DNA of 64,000 bases from Picocystis sp. L7 (GCA_020975725.1 QXJR01000006.1:1164999-1228998); one strand, 5' to 3'. Positions 1 through 9,665 are shown, counted from the stretch's first letter. Numbers and translations are program-made. Notes: generated by a model not told the origin, from the letters alone.

Positions 1-2873
1 TGGATTGTTTCTATGTTTTTGCTTGCGATGAGTATATCATCCACGTAAAAGCATAGATAGCATTCGTCTTCATTGGTGTTGCATCTTAGAACGCTTTGGT
101 CCACTTCTATGCATCTGAATTTCAGTTTCTTCAGTGTGGCCGTGAGTTCATGGTTCCAGGCTCTGGGTGCCTGCTTCAATCCGTATAGGCTTCGGTTCAG
201 CTTCAACACTTGCTCCTCACTTCCTCCTTTCATTCCTGCTGGTGTTTTGAGGTATACTTCTTCTTCTAGGTGAGCGTTTAGGAATGCTGTTTCTACGTCC
301 ATTTGATGCAGGTGCAGATCCAGTTGATTTACTGCTGCAAGAAAGATTCGTAGTCCTGTCTTGCTAACTACTGAGGCATAGATTTCTTCGTAGTCAGTTC
401 CAGGCCTTTGGTGGCATCCTAGTGCCACTAGTCTAGCTTTGTATTTGGTAATGTTGTTCAGGTTGTCTCTTTTAATCTTGAAGATCCATTTCGACCCCAG
501 TGCTTTTTTACCTTTTGGCAGGTCAGCTACTTCCCAGGTTCTCATTTTTGACAATGATTCAAGTTCGCTGTTTATGGCTTCTGTCCATAGGTCTCTGTCT
601 GGGCGTTTCATTGCTCGTTGGTAGCCATCAAATTTGTCCGGTAAGTCTACTGCTCCATAAGCTGTAGCTGTTGTTAGTCTCCTTGGTCTCAGATTGTATG
701 TGCTGACAATTTTTTGATCCTCTTCTTTAGGTTCAGTTTCCTCACAGGTTTCATTATCAGTACATTCTTCTTCAGATGATTCAGTGTCTTCCTCCCACTG
801 ATCTGGCTCATCTTTCAGATGTTGGGTTTCTTCTCCGAGCTCCTTTTCAGGTACTGGTCTGGTATAGACTCCCATCTGGTCTTCGATGAATCTCACGTTT
901 CTGCTGGTCACCATTCTGTCTGGTAGCAGTATCCGGTAAGTGGTTGAGTTTTCGTACCCTATGAATATGCCTTTCTCACTTCTTGGTTCGAATTTGCCAA
1001 TTTGCTTTGCTGCAAGCTTCAGCACCCATGCCTCACATCCAAATACCTTCAAGTGTTTGATGGAGGGGGTTACTCCAGTGAGGAGCTCAAGGGGCGATTG
1101 GGTCCTCGTCCCTTGTGCTGGGGGTAGTCTGTTTCTAATATGTGAGTAAGCTCTCACGGCTTCTCCCCAGTATTTTTTCGGTAAGTTTGTGGAGTTTAGC
1201 ATGCTGCTTGCATGCTCTCGTATGTCCCTGTGCAGCCTTTCTGCATCGTTCTGCTGTGGTGCGTAGCCTGCGGTTCGTTCGTGTTCGATTCCTCGTTGTG
1301 ACAGGAAGTCTCTGAGTTTTCGCCCAGAGAACTCCTGTCCTTGGTCAGTTCTGATGGCCCTTACTCTTCTGCTGGGTTTGGTTTTCCTTTCTAATGTGTT
1401 TATGGCTATTCTGGCATACTTTCCGGCTTCTCCTTTTTCTTCCATCAGGTAGGTCATGGATACTTTGGTTGAGTGGTCCAGTACTGACAAGTAGTATTTG
1501 TGTCCTACTGGAGTGGTTGGGTATATTGGACCAACCACGTCCATGTATAGCAGGTCCAGTGGTTCATAGTCATATGCCTTGGGTTGAAATTTCCGTGCTG
1601 ACTGCTTGTTTTCTATGCATGTCTTACAGGTTTCCTTCAATTGGTATGGTATTTTTAGTTTCCGAGCTCTGTCTTGGTGCACGTGTCCCAGCCTCTGATG
1701 CCATATTTTTGCTGTGGCTTGTAGGCAATAATTCTTGTTCTCATTCAACTTGGCTTCCAGTTTCATGTGATTATGCCAGATCGTGCACACTCCCTGCTTG
1801 AAGCGTACAGTTGCTCCTTTGGCCACCATGCAGTTGACTGACAGTAAGTTCGTTGCTAGTCCAGGTATGTACAGGACGTTTTCAAGATGCACCGACGGTG
1901 CTGATTCATGTTTTAGGGTAAGTTTTGCTGTTCCCTTGCAAGCTGCAGTCAGCGTGTTCCCGTCTGCAATCTCAATTTCTGTTTCGAAAGGTTCTATTGT
2001 ATTGACATCTAGGTACTCTTTCGTACCAGTCATATGCCAGCTTGCACCTAAGTCAATCACCCAGGTCTGGTCATTTGTTGTTTCAAGCTTGGCTCCTCCA
2101 GCCATCAGTGCCATTGCTTTCTCGAATGGTTTGGAATGTGTTTTCTCTCCTCCCTTCCGGTTCCTTGGTGGATAGTCTGCTCTGAATTTGTAGCAGTTTT
2201 GCACTGTGTGTCCAGTTTTCTGGCAGTATTGGCACACTGGTTTTTCAGATTCTGATTTCTTCTTTTCTTGGGTCAGATATGCGTTGCCTTTCTTTATGTA
2301 GGCTTCCTCGTATGTCAGGGACTCTCTCACCTTGGCCATGGTGAGCTTGTTGTGGTAGTGTTTTAGTACCACGGTAACGGTGTGGTAATTTGCAGGCAGT
2401 CCTTCAAGGACTATGTGTGCCACCTCTTCTTCAGTCAGGTCCACGTTCACCTGTCTCAGTTCGTCCACTGTTTGCACGATGGAGTTCATGTACTGGTCAA
2501 TTGTCTGGTCATGATGTTTTCTCGTTCGGTTGAGTTTTTGCCTGAGTTCTGTCTCTCTTTGTTGACCAGTTTGCTGATACAAATCCTTCAGGACCGTCCA
2601 GACCTCATTGGCAGTTTCACATCTAGTGACATGCCCACTGTACTCCGAGTTTACGCAGTTGATTATCAGGCACCTTGCCCGGTGCATCGTCTCATAATAG
2701 ACTTTGTCTTCCAACTTCACTTCACCACTCTCATCTCTCTTGAAGTTTCTGCCTACAACAGTCATTTCCCACAAGTTGTGAATTCTGAGGTAGTTTTCCA
2801 TCCTCAGAAACCATTGTCTCCAATTTGTACCGTTTAGCTCAGGCACAGCGGATGTTCCTGCTGGGTCAGTCAT
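1..2873 (-). CDS. copia gag-pol polyprotein, partial (C-terminus outside window)
   Basis: Reads from ATG at 2871-2873 on the minus strand to the window edge, about 957 residues. Order of domains: UBN2-type gag, CCHC zinc knuckle, protease with D-L-G-A-S, integrase zinc finger and core, and reverse transcriptase up to just past Y-V-D-D (about 27-53). It matches the complete copy at 3195-7151, with one clear substitution (Glu for Lys in the RKGG-KTH stretch after the zinc knuckle). I infer that the frame is open because the sequence is nearly identical to the intact copy. RNase H is not visible here because it lies to the left of base 1. Confidence 0.85.
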   Translation of the reverse strand, partial: MTDPAGTSAVPELNGTNWRQWFLRMENYLRIHNLWEMTVVGRNFKRDESGEVKLEDKVYYETMHRARCLIINCVNSEYSGHVTRCETANEVWTVLKDLYQQTGQQRETELRQKLNRTRKHHDQTIDQYMNSIVQTVDELRQVNVDLTEEEVAHIVLEGLPANYHTVTVVLKHYHNKLTMAKVRESLTYEEAYIKKGNAYLTQEKKKSESEKPVCQYCQKTGHTVQNCYKFRADYPPRNRKGGEKTHSKPFEKAMALMAGGAKLETTNDQTWVIDLGASWHMTGTKEYLDVNTIEPFETEIEIADGNTLTAACKGTAKLTLKHESAPSVHLENVLYIPGLATNLLSVNCMVAKGATVRFKQGVCTIWHNHMKLEAKLNENKNYCLQATAKIWHQRLGHVHQDRARKLKIPYQLKETCKTCIENKQSARKFQPKAYDYEPLDLLYMDVVGPIYPTTPVGHKYYLSVLDHSTKVSMTYLMEEKGEAGKYARIAINTLERKTKPSRRVRAIRTDQGQEFSGRKLRDFLSQRGIEHERTAGYAPQQNDAERLHRDIREHASSMLNSTNLPKKYWGEAVRAYSHIRNRLPPAQGTRTQSPLELLTGVTPSIKHLKVFGCEAWVLKLAAKQIGKFEPRSEKGIFIGYENSTTYRILLPDRMVTSRNVRFIEDQMGVYTRPVPEKELGEETQHLKDEPDQWEEDTESSEEECTDNETCEETEPKEEDQKIVSTYNLRPRRLTTATAYGAVDLPDKFDGYQRAMKRPDRDLWTEAINSELESLSKMRTWEVADLPKGKKALGSKWIFKIKRDNLNNITKYKARLVALGCHQRPGTDYEEIYASVVSKTGLRIFLAAVNQLDLHLHQMDVETAFLNAHLEEEVYLKTPAGMKGGSEEQVLKLNRSLYGLKQAPRAWNHELTATLKKLKFRCIEVDQSVLRCNTNEDECYLCFYVDDILIASKNIETI

Positions 2874-2900
2874 GATGATTGCGGTACAAGGCTCTTAACC

Positions 2901-3345
2901 TGTTGTAGGATGTGATCAGGATCCCACTGGTGGATTGGTCTTGATTGTTTGGGGGCTGGCAGTTGTCGTTCTCAGGCAAGGGTAGGCTGGCGGTCGCGTT
3001 CCGTCCAGGCTCTTTCTAGTAGTCGTGGATGAGTTGCGCTGGTGGTGGAGCAGGTTGATTCGTGGAGAATGCAAAAACTGTTTTACAGGTAGGCTCGCGA
3101 GCGCTTATATAGTGCGCTCCAGCGAGGTTCACGATGTCACGTGTCATGGAGTCTTCCGCTGACTGTTGGTTCGCAGCGTCGTCTTTGAGGTGCCTCATAT
3201 TGTCAGTATGGGGGCACCTGTTGTCCTTCGTTCGTTGGAGCTTCCGTTTCGACTTGCTGGGTGTTCGTGTTTTGGCGGGTCCCCGATCATTCTCGTGGTC
3301 CTTGTACTAGGCTGAAACCCTAGTTCAGAGGGGTTCCTTCCAACA
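2901..3345 (-). repeat. copia LTR shared by two tandem elements
   Basis: A 445-bp direct repeat of 7179-7623, starting TGTTG and ending CAACA on the plus strand. It acts as 3' LTR for the element on its right and as 5' LTR for the copy on its left. The left side abuts the primer-binding region and the right side abuts a pyrimidine tract (ctcccactc on plus; a polypurine tract on the sense strand). The last 50 or so codons of the right-hand polyprotein lie inside it. Confidence 0.92.
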
Positions 3346-6300
3346 CTCCCACTCAGCCTTGTACAAGTATATGTCATTCCAAGGTTCTTGATACATTGAT
3401 TCAATTTTTCTCTTGGTACTTGCTTCGTCAGGTATTCTGCCCACATGTGTTCTGTCGGACAGTAGGTAAGTTTTACTTCGCTTCTCATGGCACGTTCTCT
3501 GATGAAGTGATGCTGTACATCGATGTGTTTGGCTTTAGTTACTGACTGTGGGTTCTTCAAAAGTCTGAGTGTTGCCTGGTTATCTATGTTCACTGTTACG
3601 TTCACCTTCTTTGTTGACAGCAGCTGGTGTATAAAGTTTCTGATCCAAAGTCCTTCTTTGATAGCAGCAGCAGCGGCTTGGTATTCGGCTTCAGTGGTTG
3701 AGGTGGCTATGGTTGGTTGTAGTTTACTCTGCCATGCCACTAGTGCTCCCATTACTATTACTGCATATCCGGTTCTTGATCTGCGATTGTCTCTGTCGCC
3801 TGCATAGTCTGCATCACTGTATATGGTTACATTTAGTTCCTCCATTGGATCTTCTTTGGTAGCTGTGTACTGGAGTGTCAATGCTTCGGTTCCTTTCATG
3901 TATTTGAGTGTTCCTCGTAGAGCTTTCCAGTGACTCTTCTTTGGGCAGTTGTTGTACCTGGCCAGCGCTGAGGCGGCGTGTGTGATATCCGGTCTTGTGT
4001 TTCCGCTCAGGTACTGCAGCTGTCCTATGATCTTCTGGTAGTTGCAGTGGTCAATTGTTTCTTCTTCTTCGTCATTCTTCAGTGGTACTGACAGTGGTGT
4101 TTTGTTTGCTTTGCAGTCTGTCACTCTGTGTTCTGTCAGGTACTCTCTGATCTTGTTGATCTGGTTCCGTTCTAGTGTTCTTTTGGTCCTTCCTCTGTGG
4201 ATTGTAATTCCTAGGAATGTCTTGGCTTCTCCCATGTCAGTTACTTTATAGGTCTTCTTAATTGCAGTTTTGACTTGTTGGATTGTTTCTATGTTTTTGC
4301 TTGCGATGAGTATATCATCCACGTAAAAGCATAGATAGCATTCGTCTTCATTGGTGTTGCATCTTAGAACGCTTTGGTCCACTTCTATGCATCTGAATTT
4401 CAGTTTCTTCAGTGTGGCCGTGAGTTCATGGTTCCAGGCTCTGGGTGCCTGCTTCAATCCGTATAGGCTTCGGTTCAGCTTCAACACTTGCTCCTCACTT
4501 CCTCCTTTCATTCCTGCTGGTGTTTTGAGGTATACTTCTTCTTCTAGGTGAGCGTTTAGGAATGCTGTTTCTACGTCCATTTGATGCAGGTGCAGATCCA
4601 GTTGATTTACTGCTGCAAGAAAGATTCGTAGTCCTGTCTTGCTAACTACTGAGGCATAGATTTCTTCGTAGTCAGTTCCAGGCCTTTGGTGGCATCCTAG
4701 TGCCACTAGTCTAGCTTTGTATTTGGTAATGTTGTTCAGGTTGTCTCTTTTAATCTTGAAGATCCATTTCGACCCCAGTGCTTTTTTACCTTTTGGCAGG
4801 TCAGCTACTTCCCAGGTTCTCATTTTTGACAATGATTCAAGTTCGCTGTTTATGGCTTCTGTCCATAGGTCTCTGTCTGGGCGTTTCATTGCTCGTTGGT
4901 AGCCATCAAATTTGTCCGGTAAGTCTACTGCTCCATAAGCTGTAGCTGTTGTTAGTCTCCTTGGTCTCAGATTGTATGTGCTGACAATTTTTTGATCCTC
5001 TTCTTTAGGTTCAGTTTCCTCACAGGTTTCATTATCAGTACATTCTTCTTCAGATGATTCAGTGTCTTCCTCCCACTGATCTGGCTCATCTTTCAGATGT
5101 TGGGTTTCTTCTCCGAGCTCCTTTTCAGGTACTGGTCTGGTATAGACTCCCATCTGGTCTTCGATGAATCTCACGTTTCTGCTGGTCACCATTCTGTCTG
5201 GTAGCAGTATCCGGTAAGTGGTTGAGTTTTCGTACCCTATGAATATGCCTTTCTCACTTCTTGGTTCGAATTTGCCAATTTGCTTTGCTGCAAGCTTCAG
5301 CACCCATGCCTCACATCCAAATACCTTCAAGTGTTTGATGGAGGGGGTTACTCCAGTGAGGAGCTCAAGGGGCGATTGGGTCCTCGTCCCTTGTGCTGGG
5401 GGTAGTCTGTTTCTAATATGTGAGTAAGCTCTCACGGCTTCTCCCCAGTATTTTTTCGGTAAGTTTGTGGAGTTTAGCATGCTGCTTGCATGCTCTCGTA
5501 TGTCCCTGTGCAGCCTTTCTGCATCGTTCTGCTGTGGTGCGTAGCCTGCGGTTCGTTCGTGTTCGATTCCTCGTTGTGACAGGAAGTCTCTGAGTTTTCG
5601 CCCAGAGAACTCCTGTCCTTGGTCAGTTCTGATGGCCCTTACTCTTCTGCTGGGTTTGGTTTTCCTTTCTAATGTGTTTATGGCTATTCTGGCATACTTT
5701 CCGGCTTCTCCTTTTTCTTCCATCAGGTAGGTCATGGATACTTTGGTTGAGTGGTCCAGTACTGACAAGTAGTATTTGTGTCCTACTGGAGTGGTTGGGT
5801 ATATTGGACCAACCACGTCCATGTATAGCAGGTCCAGTGGTTCATAGTCATATGCCTTGGGTTGAAATTTCCGTGCTGACTGCTTGTTTTCTATGCATGT
5901 CTTACAGGTTTCCTTCAATTGGTATGGTATTTTTAGTTTCCGAGCTCTGTCTTGGTGCACGTGTCCCAGCCTCTGATGCCATATTTTTGCTGTGGCTTGT
6001 AGGCAATAATTCTTGTTCTCATTCAACTTGGCTTCCAGTTTCATGTGATTATGCCAGATCGTGCACACTCCCTGCTTGAAGCGTACAGTTGCTCCTTTGG
6101 CCACCATGCAGTTGACTGACAGTAAGTTCGTTGCTAGTCCAGGTATGTACAGGACGTTTTCAAGATGCACCGACGGTGCTGATTCATGTTTTAGGGTAAG
6201 TTTTGCTGTTCCCTTGCAAGCTGCAGTCAGCGTGTTCCCGTCTGCAATCTCAATTTCTGTTTCGAAAGGTTCTATTGTATTGACATCTAGGTACTCTTTC

Positions 6301-7151
6301 GTACCAGTCATATGCCAGCTTGCACCTAAGTCAATCACCCAGGTCTGGTCATTTGTTGTTTCAAGCTTGGCTCCTCCAGCCATCAGTGCCATTGCTTTCT
6401 CGAATGGTTTGGAATGTGTTTTCTTTCCTCCCTTCCGGTTCCTTGGTGGATAGTCTGCTCTGAATTTGTAGCAGTTTTGCACTGTGTGTCCAGTTTTCTG
6501 GCAGTATTGGCACACTGGTTTTTCAGATTCTGATTTCTTCTTTTCTTGGGTCAGATATGCGTTGCCTTTCTTTATGTAGGCTTCCTCGTATGTCAGGGAC
6601 TCTCTCACCTTGGCCATGGTGAGCTTGTTGTGGTAGTGTTTTAGTACCACGGTAACGGTGTGGTAATTTGCAGGCAGTCCTTCAAGGACTATGTGTGCCA
6701 CCTCTTCTTCAGTCAGGTCCACGTTCACCTGTCTCAGTTCGTCCACTGTTTGCACGATGGAGTTCATGTACTGGTCAATTGTCTGGTCATGATGTTTTCT
6801 CGTTCGGTTGAGTTTTTGCCTGAGTTCTGTCTCTCTTTGTTGACCAGTTTGCTGATACAAATCCTTCAGGACCGTCCAGACCTCATTGGCAGTTTCACAT
6901 CTAGTGACATGCCCACTGTACTCCGAGTTTACGCAGTTGATTATCAGGCACCTTGCCCGGTGCATCGTCTCATAATAGACTTTGTCTTCCAACTTCACTT
7001 CACCACTCTCATCTCTCTTGAAGTTTCTGCCTACAACAGTCATTTCCCACAAGTTGTGAATTCTGAGGTAGTTTTCCATCCTCAGAAACCATTGTCTCCA
7101 ATTTGTACCGTTTAGCTCAGGCACAGCGGATGTTCCTGCTGGGTCAGTCAT
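3195..7151 (-). CDS. copia gag-pol polyprotein
   Basis: 1,318 residues in one frame from ATG (7149-7151). Seen in order: gag (UBN2-like, opening with ELNGTNWRQW), a C-X2-C-X4-H-X4-C zinc knuckle at residues 214-227, aspartic protease around residue 274 with D-L-G-A-S, the GAG-pre-integrase H/C motif, the integrase catalytic core with its D, D and E regions, RT_Ver2-type reverse transcriptase with YVDD near residue 942, and RNase H with SDADYAGD and the TSTTEAEY motif. Gene order (integrase before reverse transcriptase) is diagnostic of Ty1/copia. The protease normally has Asp-Ser/Thr-Gly; Leu at the second position is odd and is shared by both copies. The frame runs past RNase H into the LTR and stops at 3195. 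Confidence 0.95.
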   Translation of the reverse strand: MTDPAGTSAVPELNGTNWRQWFLRMENYLRIHNLWEMTVVGRNFKRDESGEVKLEDKVYYETMHRARCLIINCVNSEYSGHVTRCETANEVWTVLKDLYQQTGQQRETELRQKLNRTRKHHDQTIDQYMNSIVQTVDELRQVNVDLTEEEVAHIVLEGLPANYHTVTVVLKHYHNKLTMAKVRESLTYEEAYIKKGNAYLTQEKKKSESEKPVCQYCQKTGHTVQNCYKFRADYPPRNRKGGKKTHSKPFEKAMALMAGGAKLETTNDQTWVIDLGASWHMTGTKEYLDVNTIEPFETEIEIADGNTLTAACKGTAKLTLKHESAPSVHLENVLYIPGLATNLLSVNCMVAKGATVRFKQGVCTIWHNHMKLEAKLNENKNYCLQATAKIWHQRLGHVHQDRARKLKIPYQLKETCKTCIENKQSARKFQPKAYDYEPLDLLYMDVVGPIYPTTPVGHKYYLSVLDHSTKVSMTYLMEEKGEAGKYARIAINTLERKTKPSRRVRAIRTDQGQEFSGRKLRDFLSQRGIEHERTAGYAPQQNDAERLHRDIREHASSMLNSTNLPKKYWGEAVRAYSHIRNRLPPAQGTRTQSPLELLTGVTPSIKHLKVFGCEAWVLKLAAKQIGKFEPRSEKGIFIGYENSTTYRILLPDRMVTSRNVRFIEDQMGVYTRPVPEKELGEETQHLKDEPDQWEEDTESSEEECTDNETCEETEPKEEDQKIVSTYNLRPRRLTTATAYGAVDLPDKFDGYQRAMKRPDRDLWTEAINSELESLSKMRTWEVADLPKGKKALGSKWIFKIKRDNLNNITKYKARLVALGCHQRPGTDYEEIYASVVSKTGLRIFLAAVNQLDLHLHQMDVETAFLNAHLEEEVYLKTPAGMKGGSEEQVLKLNRSLYGLKQAPRAWNHELTATLKKLKFRCIEVDQSVLRCNTNEDECYLCFYVDDILIASKNIETIQQVKTAIKKTYKVTDMGEAKTFLGITIHRGRTKRTLERNQINKIREYLTEHRVTDCKANKTPLSVPLKNDEEEETIDHCNYQKIIGQLQYLSGNTRPDITHAASALARYNNCPKKSHWKALRGTLKYMKGTEALTLQYTATKEDPMEELNVTIYSDADYAGDRDNRRSRTGYAVIVMGALVAWQSKLQPTIATSTTEAEYQAAAAAIKEGLWIRNFIHQLLSTKKVNVTVNIDNQATLRLLKNPQSVTKAKHIDVQHHFIRERAMRSEVKLTYCPTEHMWAEYLTKQVPREKLNQCIKNLGMTYTCTRLSGSVGRNPSELGFQPSTRTTRMIGDPPKHEHPASRNGSSNERRTTGAPILTI

Positions 7152-7178
7152 GATGATTGCGGTACAAGGCTCTTAACC

Positions 7179-7623
7179 TGTTGTAGGATGTGATCAGGAT
7201 CCCACTGGTGGATTGGTCTTGATTGTTTGGGGGCTGGCAGTTGTCGTTCTCAGGCAAGGGTAGGCTGGCGGTCGCGTTCCGTCCAGGCTCTTTCTAGTAG
7301 TCGTGGATGAGTTGCGCTGGTGGTGGAGCAGGTTGATTCGTGGAGAATGCAAAAACTGTTTTACAGGTAGGCTCGCGAGCGCTTATATAGTGCGCTCCAG
7401 CGAGGTTCACGATGTCACGTGTCATGGAGTCTTCCGCTGACTGTTGGTCCGCAGCGTCGTCTTCGAGGTGCCTCATAGTGTCAGTATGGGGGCATCTGTT
7501 GTCCTTCGTTCGTTGGAGCTTCCGTTTCGACTTGCTGGGTGTTCGTGTTTTGGCGGGTCCCCGATCATTCTCGTGGTCCTTGTACTAGGCTGAAACCCTA
7601 GTTCAGAGGGGTTCCTTCCAACA
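7179..7623 (-). repeat. copia 5' LTR (right end of element)
   Basis: A 445-bp LTR with TGTTG...CAACA ends. It contains a TATA-like stretch (tatatag, near 7384 on plus) that could serve the element promoter. Only a few bases differ from the copy at 2901-3345 (for example near 7447, 7461, 7480 and 7497). Confidence 0.92.
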
Positions 7624-8017
7624 GGATGGTCCAGTAAAGGCCCGGGATAGACTTGGATTTGCTCGGGGGTGGTACCGGGGTGGTAATTTCCGGTGAAGAA
7701 GGGTTCCAGGCGACCCGGATCCCGAATGGGGGGAGAAAGGGAGGGGTTGAAAGGGACGAACCCGTCGGTTGTCCGGGTCGACCATCGGGTACGTCCCGGT
7801 TCGAAGGAGAGGGAAAGGGAGGGCGCAACCCGACGGATGCATGCCGTGGCGGACGGCGTGGCGCACGAGGACGTCGAAGGGACGAGGAGGAGCGGAACGC
7901 ACGAGGATCGGGAGAGAGAAAGGTGAGGGGAACATCAGAGCCGTGCACGTCCAAAGGACCAAGGTAGGAACGAAGACGAACGAGAAGAAGAAGGAGGAGG
8001 AAAATACCCACGATACC
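7624..8017 (+). promoter_or_regulatory. 5' region of PRPP synthetase-like gene, cut by copia insertion
   Basis: 394 bp of GC-rich, purine-rich sequence between the copia LTR and the ATG at 8018. ORFs cross it on both strands but none resembles a known protein. It probably holds the promoter and leader of the downstream gene. I see no GTTAAC here, unlike the other intergenic spaces of this island, so part of the original upstream region may now lie beyond the copia array. Confidence 0.4.
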
Positions 8018-8983
8018 ATGAACGCCGTCGATCGATCGAGGAGAGATTGCGTGCTGTTCCACTGCCCAGACACGGAACAGCTCGCGAAGAAAATCGCACA
8101 GGAGAGCGATTGCATCGAACTCGGAGACATCTCCTGGCAGAAGTTCCCCGACGGATTCCCCAACCTGTACGTCCGGGACGCCCTGCAGATCCGAAACCGA
8201 CACTGCGCCTTCCTCGCCAGCTTCCACTCGCCACACGTCATCTTCGAACAGCTTTCGGTGATCATGGCCCTGCCCAGGCTCTTCATTGGATCCTTCACCC
8301 TTGTGCTGCCCTTCTTTCCCACGGGCACCGCAGAACGGATGGAAGACGAAGGGGACATCGCCACCGCCCACACCTTGGCACGTATCCTCTCCCACATCCC
8401 CCTCTCCAGGGGAGGACCCGCCAGCCTCGTGGTCTTCGACATACACGCGCTGCAAGAGAGGTTCTACTTTGGAGATTCGGTCCATCCCTATTTCGCCAGC
8501 GGGGTGCCCCTGTTGAAGGAAAGGCTGCGACAGTTCGAAGACCACGAAAACATCGTGATCGCCTACCCGGACGAAGGGGCGTGGAAAAGGTTCCATTATT
8601 ACTTTGACGATTATCCCGAGCTCATCTGCACCAAGGTCAGGGACGGGGCCAAGAGGATCGTGCGTTTGAAGGAGGGAGATCCCAACGGGAAACACGTGGT
8701 CATCGTGGACGATCTGGTGCAATCCGGAGGGACGCTCCTGGAATGCCAGAAGCTCCTGGCCACGCTGGGTGCGCAGCACGTCAGCGCGTACGTCACCCAC
8801 GGGGTGTTCCCCAATGCATCCTACACCAAATTCATGCCCGAAGAGAACGGGAGCGCCAAGGAAGGGTTCAAGTACTTCTTCATCACGGATTCTTGCCCCC
8901 TGACCGTGAAGAACTGCAGCGACAGGCGTCCGTTTGAAATCCTGTCCCTGTCCAGGCCCATTGCCGAGGCGCTGTTGACCTGA
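8018..8983 (+). CDS. ribose-phosphate pyrophosphokinase, plant class II (PRS3/PRS4)-like
   Basis: 321 residues. Transfers pyrophosphate from ATP to ribose 5-phosphate to give PRPP, the precursor for purines, pyrimidines, histidine and NAD. The frame is open further upstream, but I chose ATG 8018 because similarity to the family begins right after it ([19 protein letters not shown]). Seen: an N-terminal Pribosyltran_N-type domain with the FPDG segment and the long loop [10 protein letters not shown], then the C-terminal PRPP-binding loop [14 protein letters not shown] at about residues 227-241. Length fits the class II enzymes of plants and some protists (about 320-340 residues), which use a wider range of phosphoryl donors and lack the usual allosteric control (family knowledge). 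No transit peptide is obvious. It is a single exon. Confidence 0.9.
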   Translation: MNAVDRSRRDCVLFHCPDTEQLAKKIAQESDCIELGDISWQKFPDGFPNLYVRDALQIRNRHCAFLASFHSPHVIFEQLSVIMALPRLFIGSFTLVLPFFPTGTAERMEDEGDIATAHTLARILSHIPLSRGGPASLVVFDIHALQERFYFGDSVHPYFASGVPLLKERLRQFEDHENIVIAYPDEGAWKRFHYYFDDYPELICTKVRDGAKRIVRLKEGDPNGKHVVIVDDLVQSGGTLLECQKLLATLGAQHVSAYVTHGVFPNASYTKFMPEENGSAKEGFKYFFITDSCPLTVKNCSDRRPFEILSLSRPIAEALLT

Positions 8984-9141
8984 TGGATGCGCCAGGAACG
9001 GATGGACGGGTCTCGTCCCAACGCCGTTCGTCCGGCCTCGAAATCAATGCAAGGGACGTTCGCCGTTCCCAACGTTTGGATCCCTATTCGCGCTCGTCGC
9101 GTCCGTTCTGGAGGGGATCCCTTGGTCCCCACGCCTCGACC

Positions 9142-9459
9142 TCAAGGGATCCGGAGGGGCGGCATTGCCTTTTCTTTCTTCGTCTCGGACATCGCGTGCT
9201 GCACCATGGCGGCGTCGCACACGTCCTCCAGTTCCTGCATCCGCTTGGGCACTTGCTTGTGTCGTTCGGGTCGGTCCAAGGCCGCGTGCAGCGCGTCGGT
9301 CCGCGCCTTCAGCTGCTCGCACGCGTCCCACGGTTCCGTCAGTCCATCCGTCTTGCACATGACGCCTTCCAGAAGTCTCCATGGACGCGCTGGGCGGCAT
9401 ACCTCTTCGTCGACTTGCTCCGGTTGCAACGGTTCCATCGTCGCGAACAATGCCGACAC
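9142..9459 (-). CDS. small protein of unknown function (105 aa)
   Basis: 105 residues from ATG at 9459, between two plus-strand genes and divergent from the O-methyltransferase. Not recognised. It looks like a real protein rather than a shadow: mixed charge, predicted helical, three spaced cysteines in the first half, and a Lys/Glu-rich tail. A GTTAAC hexamer lies 26 bp upstream of its ATG, the same element seen near the starts of ATE1 and RRN3. Larger overlapping ORFs on both strands in this GC-rich stretch are compositional. Possibly a small helical assembly factor, but that is a guess. Confidence 0.4.
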   Translation of the reverse strand: MSALFATMEPLQPEQVDEEVCRPARPWRLLEGVMCKTDGLTEPWDACEQLKARTDALHAALDRPERHKQVPKRMQELEDVCDAAMVQHAMSETKKEKAMPPLRIP

Positions 9460-9485
9460 CTCCTTGTCGGGTCTCGATCGACCAG

Positions 9486-9491
9486 GTTAAC
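9486..9491. promoter_or_regulatory. GTTAAC element between 9459 (-) and 9885 (+)
   Basis: The palindrome GTTAAC followed by CTCG, as in the copy at 17910. It lies 26 bp upstream of the small minus-strand ORF and about 400 bp upstream of the methyltransferase start. One of five copies within the short intergenic spaces of this gene island. Confidence 0.35.
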
Positions 9492-9653
9492 CTCGGTGTT
9501 CGCACGTTCTTCCTCGCACGAATCCCCAGGATTTGCGTGTTAAGCGAAAGGTTCACGAACCCTTCCCTTCGAGGGGAGGAAGGAAGGGGAACCCCCAAGC
9601 CCCCGGCCGAGACTCATGGACCGTACGTGGACCGTTGTCCATGCGGTCCTTTT

Positions 9654-9665
9654 GCGGTCCACGAG
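9654..9665. promoter_or_regulatory. GCGGTCCACGAG 12-mer, copy 1
   Basis: An exact 12-base match to the copies at 12669 and 12734. It sits in the spacer 5' of the O-methyltransferase. The recurrence suggests a promoter or leader element; function unknown. Confidence 0.35.

Larger units (their letters stand above)
1..3345 (-). mobile_element. Ty1/copia element, left copy, cut by window start
   Basis: Bases 1-3345 repeat bases 4279-7623 almost exactly at an offset of 4278. The copy therefore holds a 5' LTR (2901-3345) and the N-terminal three quarters of a copia polyprotein, and leaves the window inside reverse transcriptase. Its 5' LTR is at the same time the 3' LTR of the next element, so the two form a tandem array with a shared LTR. 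I saw only a handful of substitutions between the copies, including about four in the LTRs and one missense change near 2143, so the duplication is young. Confidence 0.9.
2901..7623 (-). mobile_element. complete Ty1/copia LTR retrotransposon
   Basis: 4,723 bp on the minus strand: 5' LTR 7179-7623, a short leader, one gag-pol ORF (7151 to 3195), polypurine tract next to 3346, 3' LTR 2901-3345. On the sense strand the bases right after the 5' LTR read GGTTAAGAGCC, the expected place for a tRNA primer-binding site. The two LTRs differ at only a few positions, and the ORF is intact apart from an unusual protease motif, so the insertion is recent. No target-site duplication can be tested, because the left side continues straight into another copia copy. 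The right flank (from 7624) is host DNA 394 bp upstream of the PRPP synthetase ATG. Confidence 0.93.

Noticed and set aside
1284-1300. tRNA-like GTTCGATTCC box
   Set aside because: Lies inside the copia coding region and no tRNA cloverleaf surrounds it.
3523-7115. Plus-strand ORFs inside the copia element (up to 151 codons), seen twice at the same offset
   Set aside because: Antisense shadows of gag-pol, duplicated because the element is duplicated.
7598-8800. Minus-strand ORF of 400 codons opposite the PRPP synthetase
   Set aside because: Antisense to a well-supported conserved gene in GC-rich DNA.
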